From NCBI GenBank assembly GCA_903884005.1, contig CAISDA010000064.1, positions 124,001-188,000 on the forward strand: a stretch of DNA of 64,000 bases. The letters run 5' to 3'. Shown here piece after piece: positions 57,365-64,000 of this stretch. Numbering within the stretch: position 1 is the first letter of the stretch; every line of letters starts with the position of its first letter. The stretch comes from an uncultured Ignavibacteriota bacterium (GTDB lineage: Bacteria > Bacteroidota > Ignavibacteria > UBA10030 > UBA8401). Position numbers and translations under genes: made by a program. The notes under the pieces are model-generated. The model was not told where the DNA came from and did not search any database. It saw only the letters and a list, made by a program, of their open reading frames with translations.

Positions 57365-58009
57365 CTACGATCCGCAATTGCAAGTTGATGTATGTCCTGA
57401 AACGGTAAAACTTGAAACGGTGATCTTTCCTTTTTCGTAGGGCTTGCTCTCTTCAACAATCGCAATGTCTTTGAATCCGGTCTCCTGAAGGATCGTCATG
57501 TACTCATCCTTCGTGATAGCGCCGGCCCAGCATTCGGCAACAGCGGCAGGATCGTTTGCATATTCGGCTGGCACCGGAGCTGAAGAATATATATCGCTCA
57601 CCACGAACCGTCCGCCTTTTTTAAGCACGCGTTTGATTTCGGCCCACACACGGCGCTTATCCTGCGCATGATTGATCGTGCAGTTTGAGATGATAAGGTC
57701 AGCGGTGCGCGATTCGAGCTGTATCTGCTCGAGTTCAGAGCGGACGAGACGGACGTTCGTGTAGCCGAATTTTTCAATATTCTTCGCAGCTTTTGCAAGC
57801 ATTCCATCGGAGACATCCACGCCATACACGAGCCCTTCTTCACCGACCGCTTCCCGGAGCCGTATCAGATCGCTGCCCTTGCCGCAGCCTAAATCTATAC
57901 ACACTTCTCCCGGTTTGGGCTCACTCAAATTGATTGCACCGCCGCAGGATAAGCAGCATTCAGTTTCTGCAAGCGTGCTATAGCGTTTTTCTATCTCAAT
58001 CGTATTCAT
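57365..58009 (-). CDS. ArsM-like SAM-dependent methyltransferase
   Basis: 214 residues. Motif I is EVCIDLGCGKGSDLI, with VYGVDVSDGML and IISNCTINHAQDK, as in arsenite methyltransferases (ArsM). The Cys in AECWAGAITKDEY sits where ArsM has one of its arsenic-binding cysteines. The protein also has ECCLSCGG near the N-terminus and ends TCNCGS, so it is unusually Cys-rich at both ends. Either an arsenic (or selenium/sulfur) methylase, or a methylase of the cluster's peptide. It is the first gene of the minus-strand unit. Confidence 0.85.
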   Translation of the reverse strand: MNTIEIEKRYSTLAETECCLSCGGAINLSEPKPGEVCIDLGCGKGSDLIRLREAVGEEGLVYGVDVSDGMLAKAAKNIEKFGYTNVRLVRSELEQIQLESRTADLIISNCTINHAQDKRRVWAEIKRVLKKGGRFVVSDIYSSAPVPAEYANDPAAVAECWAGAITKDEYMTILQETGFKDIAIVEESKPYEKGKITVSSFTVSGHTSTCNCGS

Positions 58010-58447
58010 CGGGGTGGTTTTTTTGGTGGATGGAGTGGTGTAGTGGCACTCTATAGATGGAGTCTCGTCACACTACCGAGTACTATCGAGCTGTGACGAT
58101 TAAAAAATCAGTTTGTTCAGATTGTAAAAGTGTGTCAACTCTGCTCAATTGATGGGTCATGAAGAGTCCGGTGAAAAAAAGGAAAATTCCTGCGATGATG
58201 ATAGTTGTATTCTTCATGATGAATTTTCCTTCTCATGTCGGCTTTGTGTGTATCATTCCGTTATGTGGATGGGATGCAAGGGTACGGGAAAAGATTCATC
58301 TTTTTAAAAAAATGTTCCCATGCGATTTTGTGAACCGAAGTGTATTTCAACGCATCCCAAAGGAAAGAAACAGACACTGTTTCTGAAAACTCGTGGCTAT
58401 GGGAATAATACGTTGTTGACAAAATCTTACTGAAGGTGTATTCCTTG
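58010..58447. other. Divergent intergenic region
   Basis: 438 bases between the divergent methyltransferase and flavoprotein genes, so promoters for both must lie here. TTGACA-like boxes occur on both strands (near 58130 on minus, near 58413 on plus), but I cannot pair them with convincing -10 elements. A 75-codon frame at 58159-58386 has no domain, good start or codon pattern and is probably not a gene. Confidence 0.4.
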
Positions 58448-59614
58448 ATGAAAAAAGCATTGGTTCTTGGCGGTGGGTTTGCCGGAGTGCAAGCGGCTAT
58501 CGACTTGCAGAAAACGAAAATATTTGACGTCACTTTGATGTCTGACAGAGACTACCTGTTTCTGTACCCGACATCGATATGGATCCCGACCCGAGAATCC
58601 ACATTTGACAATGCAAAAATATCCCTTCGCGACATTCAGAAAGCCAACGGCTTCAGGCTCGTCATCGATATGGTGAAAGAGATACGCACATATGAACAGA
58701 TTGTTATTGGTGGAACCGGTACGCTCCACTATGATTTTCTCGTAATCGGGATAGGGGCGGGGAAGATGATGCCCGCAGGACATGAACACACACTGTCGAT
58801 ATGCGGCAGCCCCGAATCATCGCTTGCGATCAGAGACAGGCTTGACGCCCTGATCGAGCGCGGTGCGGGGTCGATCGCCGTGGGGTTCGGCGGCAACCCG
58901 AAGGACGTGTCGGCCGTGCGGGGCGGACCGGCATTCGAGTTGATGTTTAACATTGAGACAATGCTGAAGAAGAAGAAAATCCGAGACAAGTTCACGCTGA
59001 CATTTTTTGCTCCAATGGCTGAGCCGGGCGCACGGATGGGAAAGAAAGCGTTGTCGATGATCGACACTATGTTCACAACCTCCGGGATTCTTCATCGTTA
59101 CGGGAAAAAGATACAGGCATTTACGCCGTTAGGTGTGACATTCGAGGATGGTTCGCAGCTCGATGCCGACCTTGTTGTATTTATTGCGGGTGCTGCAGGA
59201 CCTTCAGTGTTCCGCAGTTCAGACCTTCATTTGAACGATGCCGGATTTATAAAAATCGACGATCACTGTCTTGTTGAAGGCACGACGAATGTCTATGCCG
59301 TTGGTGACAGCGCCGCAATCGAAGGACCGGGGTGGAGGGCGAAGCAGGGACACACTGCCGAGGTCATGGCGCGTGTTGCTGTGTTTAATATCGCGGCGAT
59401 TGAACGGCATGAAACTGAACGAAAAGGATACAAGGAACATCTCTCGATCATGTGCATCATGGATACGGGAAACGGGGCTGCATTCGTGTATCGGGATTCC
59501 ACGAAAAATTTTGTGATCCCTTTGCCCGTCATCGGACATTGGTTGAAACAAGCATGGGGAACCTACACAAAATTAACAAAAACCGGCCGTATGCCGCGAA
59601 TACCAGGAGTATAA
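58448..59614 (+). CDS. SQR-like NAD(P)/FAD-dependent oxidoreductase
   Basis: 388 residues. The FAD-binding start is KALVLGGGFAGVQAA, with the second Rossmann region FLVIGIGAGKMM and the flavin-binding VYAVGDSAAIEGPG near residue 285. The C-terminal tail KQAWGTYTKLTKTGRMPRIP is typical of sulfide:quinone oxidoreductase-like flavoproteins. Cys residues are present at about 118 (LSICGS) and 336 (IMCIMDTG), but whether they form the catalytic set needs alignment. May oxidise sulfide or persulfide to the quinone pool at the membrane. It lies divergent to the peptide cluster and 5 bases before the DUF1847 gene. Confidence 0.88.
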   Translation: MKKALVLGGGFAGVQAAIDLQKTKIFDVTLMSDRDYLFLYPTSIWIPTRESTFDNAKISLRDIQKANGFRLVIDMVKEIRTYEQIVIGGTGTLHYDFLVIGIGAGKMMPAGHEHTLSICGSPESSLAIRDRLDALIERGAGSIAVGFGGNPKDVSAVRGGPAFELMFNIETMLKKKKIRDKFTLTFFAPMAEPGARMGKKALSMIDTMFTTSGILHRYGKKIQAFTPLGVTFEDGSQLDADLVVFIAGAAGPSVFRSSDLHLNDAGFIKIDDHCLVEGTTNVYAVGDSAAIEGPGWRAKQGHTAEVMARVAVFNIAAIERHETERKGYKEHLSIMCIMDTGNGAAFVYRDSTKNFVIPLPVIGHWLKQAWGTYTKLTKTGRMPRIPGV

Positions 59615-59619
59615 CCATT

Positions 59620-60207
59620 ATGGACTGTACACATTGCACACCCAAAACATGTAAAAATTTAGACAGTTGCGGGGCTGAACGTTATGATGAGGCGGCCGTT
59701 GAAGAAGCCTATCGGGACCCGTCGGCACAAGCTATTGTTCAAGCCGCAGCCGCGCTTGTCGACGGCGGTAAAGCCGGCACAGTGTCTAGGCTGCGGGAGA
59801 TCATAGAGTTTGCCCAGTCGATGAAGTATAAAAAGATCGGACTCGCATATTGTTATGGAATGGAACGTGACGCCGAGTCAGTGGGTGCGATCTTCCGCGA
59901 GCATGGGATGCGTTTGATGGGGGTGGCGTGCACTGTCGGCGGTGTCGCACAGGATGATGTGAACCAGTCGAGCAGCACTCATACGGTCTCGTGCAACCCT
60001 ATCGGCCAGGCAGAACAATTCAATGCAGAGGGAGCGGACCTTGTGATTCTCATGGGGATCTGTATGGGGCATGACATTCTGCTGCAGCGAAAACTACAGT
60101 GCGATGTCACGACATTCGTCGTTAAGGACAGGGTGTTTGCCAACGATCCGTTGAGGATCTTGCGCGGTTATCCAGAGGCCGATCCATTGTGCGTTAAAGA
60201 TGTGTAA
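59620..60207 (+). CDS. DUF1847 cysteine-rich protein
   Basis: 195 residues. The start MDCTHCTPKTCKNLDSC gives four Cys, and later Cys occur in AYCYGMERD, GVACTVGG, SCNPIGQ, GICMGHD and LQCDV. This pattern is the DUF1847 family, thought to bind metal or Fe-S clusters; biochemistry unknown. It appears operonic with the upstream flavoprotein (5-base gap). Together the pair looks like a redox unit for sulfur or metalloid compounds, by inference. Confidence 0.88.
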   Translation: MDCTHCTPKTCKNLDSCGAERYDEAAVEEAYRDPSAQAIVQAAAALVDGGKAGTVSRLREIIEFAQSMKYKKIGLAYCYGMERDAESVGAIFREHGMRLMGVACTVGGVAQDDVNQSSSTHTVSCNPIGQAEQFNAEGADLVILMGICMGHDILLQRKLQCDVTTFVVKDRVFANDPLRILRGYPEADPLCVKDV

Positions 60208-60264
60208 CCCCCGCTGCCGAGTCCTAGAACACCTCACTACCGGCGGCAATACGCACAGGAGCAT

Positions 60265-61640
60265 TTGCATGTTGTGCAGCTCTCTGAAAAAGTTGAGAAG
60301 TTGGAAGCACGCAAACAAGAACTCGAATCACAGAAAGACAAAGACAGCCACAACAGTCATAAACCACCATCGAGTGATGGATTGAAGCGTGTGATTAAAC
60401 CCACCCGAGTCAAGAGCAACAAGACCTCCGGCGGCCAACAAGGTCACGAAGGTTCTACGCTTGCGATGGTCGAAACGCCTGACCATATTGTCCTTCACCC
60501 GGTGACCGGGTGTAAAAAGTGTGGACACAATCTGACTCGTGTGCGAGCGCGTACCATTCGCCATCAGGTCGCGGATATTCCACCGGTCGAGATCGAGGTC
60601 ATTGAACACCAGGCCGAACTCAAAGAATGCCCGAGCTGCGGAACGACTACGATCGCACTATTTCCTGAGGGTGCAACAAAAGCCGTCCAGTATGGTCCGC
60701 ATATCAAAGCAGTGACGCTCCTGTTAATGTATTATCAATTGATCCCGAATGAGCGATTATGCGAGGTGTTGAAAGATCTCTATGGATGTGCCATTTCAGA
60801 AGGCACACTGCATAACTGGTCACTTGCACTCCACGAAAAATTCGAAGGCGTCGAACAGTATATAAAAGACCTCATTCGCACGTCCGACGTCATTCATGCC
60901 GTGAAACGGGCATTTATTGCGAAGCGAAGCTCCATTGGCTGCATGTTGCATCAACACCGACACTGACGTATTACGAGATGCATCAGAGGCGCGGACAAGA
61001 AGCAATCGATTATATTGGCATTCTTTCCAATTTCCACGGCACGGTGATCCATGATTGTTGGGGGCCATATTTCAAATACCCGATCAAACATGGACTCTGC
61101 AATGCCCACATTCTTCGCGAACTGATCTTTGCTGCCGAAGAGGACAAGCAACCGTTCGCCAAGAAGATGAAAAAATTATTACTGAAAATTAAGACGGTCG
61201 TCAATCAGGCACGTGTGCACGGGCGTCCCTCATTATCTGTATCGACGCTCCTATCGTATGAAAAACAATACGAGGAATTGCTTCGATTGGGAGATCGCCA
61301 TAACCATCGGACGAAGCGAGTCGCGATCAAACGCGGACGCGTCAAACAAACCAAGACGTTTAATCTGCTGAAGCGACTCCGTCTCTATCGTGATGCGATT
61401 CTTGTGTTCATGTATGATTTTGAAATTCCATTTACCAACAATCTCGGCGAACGCGATATCCGAATGTTCAAAGTGAGACAAAAAATATCAGGTACCTTTC
61501 GCAGCATTCGAGGTGCGGAAATTTTTTGCCGCATCCGCGGATACATTAGCACGGCACGCAAGAACGGCATCCGTGTTTTCACGTCCATTCAAAATGCGCT
61601 CGAAGGAAATCCCCTCACGCCGTTAGCTCAATTTGACTGA
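60265..61640 (+). pseudogene. IS66-type transposase (TnpC), frameshifted
   Basis: The frame from about 60265 encodes the leucine-zipper/KPPSSDG N-terminus and the zf-IS66 domain (KKCGHN, KECPSCG). It reads IRTSDVIHA and then shifts. Adding one base after 60901 restores HADETG, the first catalytic Asp of the DDE triad, and YYEMHQRRGQEAIDY in the frame 60978-61640. The second Asp region (VIHDCWGPYFKY) and the Glu region (NNLGERDIRMFKVRQKISG) are intact there. No tnpA/tnpB accompany it, as in the ISBst12-type subgroup. Terminal inverted repeats could not be found by eye. Inactive unless the indel is a sequencing error. Confidence 0.9.
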
Positions 61641-62232
61641 GCATTTACAAAATTTCAACTAATGCGATCGATAAGTTACGCGTAACAGACCATCTCGCAT
61701 ACCGGGGGTATAGTGAACAAGCCGTTACTCCTCAGTTCCCACTGGTGGGTAACACCGACCTGTAGACACGACCGATCGCATGAGGGGGGCTGGAAGCTAT
61801 CTCGGAGCTGTTCCCGATGTCGATTATATTGTTTGCCGATTGTATTTATTTATATTCGTGGGTGAGTCAGTTAGCAAATTCAATTTTCAGATACCGACAT
61901 GTCAAGCCGGTAAGCTCAACCCTCACTTCTCTTCCTGCACGTTAAAAATAGTGCAAGCAAAAGTGCAAGCTGGAATCTCGTCAACCCGTTTAAAAACAGA
62001 AACGGCAACCCGAAGGCTGCCGTTATATTCTGTTTTTGTAGCGGGGCGGGGAACTTCATCTCACTTACTAACTCTGAAGTGCCGAATCCCACCCAAAATG
62101 AGGACATTAGTAGTGATCAATTTCCACTGATCATTTACGAGATGCCTTTTTGAATTCACAGTCTAATCAGGTACATTCAGTGTGAAGCAGAAGACCACAA
62201 AGAGAATCCGGAAATCAGAGGAGACTAATGCC
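61641..62232. other. Intergenic region after IS66
   Basis: About 590 bases without a credible gene. It contains a perfect 12-bp palindrome GTTACGCGTAAC (61675-61686), which might mark the element's right side, and a hairpin at 61992-62037 listed separately. A minus-strand frame at 61916-62107 overlaps that hairpin and is not convincing. Confidence 0.5.
61992..62037. terminator. Bidirectional hairpin terminator
   Basis: AAAAACAGAAACGGCA (61992-62007) pairs with TGCCGTT and TTCTGTTTTT (62018-62037) with a three-base bulge. The A-tract on one side and T-tract on the other would terminate in both directions. It probably marks an old gene or element boundary. Confidence 0.7.
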
Positions 62233-63069
62233 ATGACTGCAACAGAACTAGCCGTTTTTGAATCTTACAAAATTCGTCGCCACTTTGATGAGCAGACCGA
62301 AACGTGGTATTTTTCTGTTGTTGACATCATCCAAGTCCTATTACAACATTCGGAATTTCAAACAGCAAGAAAATATTGGAATAAACTAAAAGAACGCCTG
62401 AAAAAAGAAGGAAGTCAGTCGGTGACAAATTGTCACCGACTGAAAATGGAAGCAGCCGATGGAAAAAAATACTTGACCGATGTCGCTAATCCCGAAACAT
62501 TATTGAGGCTCATTCAATCTGTTCCTTCACCCAAAGCGGAACCGATCAAAGTTTGGTTGGCAAAAGTGGGCTACGAGCGCTTGCAAGATATGAATGACCC
62601 CTCGCGTTCAGTCGATCGTGCCCGTGAGTTTTGGCGGCAGCACGGAAGAAGTGAAAAGTGGATTCAGCAGCGGATGATGGGGCAGGAGACACGTAATAAA
62701 CTCACCGATTACTGGAAAGACCACGAAATCACGAAGGAAGAGGAATATGCGTTTCTGACCAATATTATTCATCAGGAATGGAGCGGAGTGTCGGTAAAAA
62801 AGCACAAAGCTATTAAAGGTCTTAAAACGCAAAACCTGCGCGATCACATGAACGAAGCGGAATTGATCTTCACGGCACTCGCCGAACTCTCGACACGACA
62901 GATTGCCGAAAGCGAGAATGCAACTGGTGTGAATGAAAATGCGGATGCAGGGAAGAAGGGCGGAAAGATCGCGAGGACGGCTAGACTGGAATTGGAATCA
63001 AAAACCGGCAAAAAAGTTGTTACATCCGAAAACTTTCTTCCTCCTGTGAAAGGTCCCAGATTGAAATAA
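62233..63069 (+). CDS. BRO-N/antirepressor-like protein
   Basis: About 278 residues from ATG 62233, chosen for AGAGGAG upstream and because family members begin ELAVFESYKIRR; GTG 62182 is an alternative. The N-terminal domain (KIRRHFDEQTETWYFSVVDI, then VLLQHSEFQTARKYW) is the BRO-N DNA-binding fold found in phage antirepressors and DinD-like proteins. A conserved helical C-terminal domain follows. These genes travel with prophages and islands and respond to DNA damage in some cases. The host role here is unknown. Confidence 0.85.
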   Translation: MTATELAVFESYKIRRHFDEQTETWYFSVVDIIQVLLQHSEFQTARKYWNKLKERLKKEGSQSVTNCHRLKMEAADGKKYLTDVANPETLLRLIQSVPSPKAEPIKVWLAKVGYERLQDMNDPSRSVDRAREFWRQHGRSEKWIQQRMMGQETRNKLTDYWKDHEITKEEEYAFLTNIIHQEWSGVSVKKHKAIKGLKTQNLRDHMNEAELIFTALAELSTRQIAESENATGVNENADAGKKGGKIARTARLELESKTGKKVVTSENFLPPVKGPRLK

Positions 63070-63141
63070 CTTCTCATGGAACACCTGTTAAATTAAGAAC
63101 CCGTCATCGGAGTATATTCATCATCCAATTTAGAAGACCAT

Positions 63142-63804
63142 ATGATTATATCGAAACCAACGCCGCACGGTGCGGGAATTTCTCTTTATGGCGATTATAA
63201 CGATCTACGGAGTCTCCATGAGACAATTCATGAATTATGCGCTGAAGGTGGCCCTTTGATCGGGCAAATGAATGAATACGTCCTTGGGCTTGCATACGAT
63301 ATCAGGCATGCCTACCAGGGAGACCGAGACACGCTTGCGATGGATTCTGGCACCCAAAAAGATGCTCCGTATTATGGAGTGTCAATTTTATGGCCATATT
63401 TTCTTGTTCAGGTGTCATTATTGCGGTGGGCTGCGGCGTTCATGCCCACCACAAAAGAAATCCAATCGAATCTGTATCGGCTGGAAGCATGCACGGAAGA
63501 AGCGCTTCTATCGTACGATCATGCCATCGGTACGCAATGCATCAAGCTCATGAATTGTTATGCAGGATTGGCGCATGATTACCTTGTAAAGTTCATCGAC
63601 GAACGCGCGGAAGAATATATCGGATATCCGTCGACCGGAAAAAAACGATTCAAGCAGTTGCCTGCAATACTTCGGTCGATCGCTCCGTCATCTGCGCAAT
63701 ATCTGGAATTTGAAATGCAAATGCAGATGATCGCGAAGCAGAAAGGGTGTAAACCCGAAGAATTGACATCAACTCGCGACGAATGGCCCGAATACAAATG
63801 GTAA
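63142..63804 (+). CDS. Hypothetical protein of accessory region
   Basis: 220 residues, soluble, mostly helical. The beginning (HGAGISLYGDYNDLRSLHET) and EYVLGLAYDIRHAYQGDRDT recall an uncharacterised conserved family of phage- and island-associated proteins, but I cannot name it firmly. No signal peptide, membrane helix or metal motif. It follows the BRO-N gene by 72 bases and precedes another fragmentary frame, so all three may be one accessory cassette. Confidence 0.7.
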   Translation: MIISKPTPHGAGISLYGDYNDLRSLHETIHELCAEGGPLIGQMNEYVLGLAYDIRHAYQGDRDTLAMDSGTQKDAPYYGVSILWPYFLVQVSLLRWAAAFMPTTKEIQSNLYRLEACTEEALLSYDHAIGTQCIKLMNCYAGLAHDYLVKFIDERAEEYIGYPSTGKKRFKQLPAILRSIAPSSAQYLEFEMQMQMIAKQKGCKPEELTSTRDEWPEYKW

Positions 63805-63805
63805 A

Positions 63806-64000
63806 GAGAGCCACACGACCCGTCAGCTCCATCACTGGATCGCAGAATGTGTGCTGGAGGTCAATCGCGAAGATCCTTTTGGTGTGCGGCACAAACTGAT
63901 AGACCGGGCGGCGGAGTATCTGCCGCCGGACATTCTCCGGACAATGGCAGATACACTCTGGACTGAAGCTCAAACAAAGTCCAATGAGTATGAGCAACGG
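63806..64000 (+). CDS. Unidentified protein, cut by right edge
   Basis: An open frame continues off the window and reads TRQLHHWIAECVLEVNREDP, then HKLIDRAAEYLPPDILRTMA. The composition and helix pattern look like a real protein. No ATG is visible in frame near its beginning; a GTG near 63860 is possible. It may be a gene with an unusual start or a fragment. No family recognised. Confidence 0.4.

Noticed and set aside
58159-58386. 75-codon plus-strand frame in the divergent intergenic region
   Set aside because: It overlaps the region that must hold promoters for both neighbours and has no domain or good start.
61916-62107. 63-codon minus-strand frame after the IS66 element
   Set aside because: It spans a strong bidirectional hairpin terminator and lacks a ribosome site.

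Overview
The window suggests a Bacteroidota/Chlorobiota-type bacterium, probably close to Ignavibacteria. Two secreted proteins end in type A type IX secretion (T9SS) sorting domains with the signature NYPNPFNPSTTI. There is also a TonB-dependent receptor with an N-terminal carboxypeptidase-regulatory domain, a TPR/membrane/AraC one-component regulator and several ECF/sigma-54 circuits. The lineage is inferred from protein style only. I saw no rRNA, tRNA or CRISPR array.

Layout. 1-2180: 5' part of a tandem-domain amidohydrolase (minus strand). 2.2-5.3 kb: a consensus sigma-54 promoter, a methyl-accepting chemotaxis protein and CheW. 5.5-9.9 kb: a lipoprotein glycosidase-like protein, a GAF-SpoIIE phosphatase and a two-domain ABM-fold protein. 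10.0-18.7 kb: a tandem array of four PknB-type Ser/Thr kinases with beta-propeller or TolB-like/TPR sensor halves; the first has collapsed by an internal deletion. 18.9-23.2 kb: metabolic genes (phosphoesterase, aldo/keto reductase, GlcG-like, beta-lactamase-fold hydrolase, zinc-ribbon protein). 23.3-36.3 kb: a TPR-AraC regulator, six iterated ~20-bp repeats and an ~11-kb modular beta-helix T9SS adhesin interrupted by a one-base frameshift. 36.5-39.2 kb: a sugar transferase and a GLUG-repeat T9SS protein. 39.2-39.8 kb: gene debris.

40-51.3 kb is a signalling and respiration region. It holds a duplicated ECF sigma factor with a zinc anti-sigma factor, two DUF6132 membrane proteins, an NtrC-type regulator, two secreted proteins with calcium-loop motifs, a beta-barrel protein and a PAS histidine kinase. 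The first calcium-loop gene lies behind a sigma-54 promoter with tandem palindromic upstream sites, so regulator, promoter and kinase can be joined into one testable circuit. Methyltransferases, cydAB and a NifX-like protein follow.

52.2-58.0 kb lies on the minus strand. Downstream-most is a TonB receptor. Upstream of it is the most interesting unit in the window: an ArsM-like methyltransferase, a 31-residue Cys-containing peptide with a perfect Shine-Dalgarno that is absent from longer-ORF calls, a radical SAM/SPASM enzyme and a thioredoxin-thioredoxin reductase fusion. The last two genes overlap by ATGA. This looks like a RiPP (ribosomally made, modified peptide) pathway built around cysteine chemistry. 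Divergent from it lie an SQR-like flavoprotein and a DUF1847 protein.

60.2-64 kb is accessory DNA: an IS66-type transposase whose first catalytic Asp codon is lost to a one-base deletion, a BRO-N/antirepressor-like protein, an unknown protein and a gene cut by the right edge.
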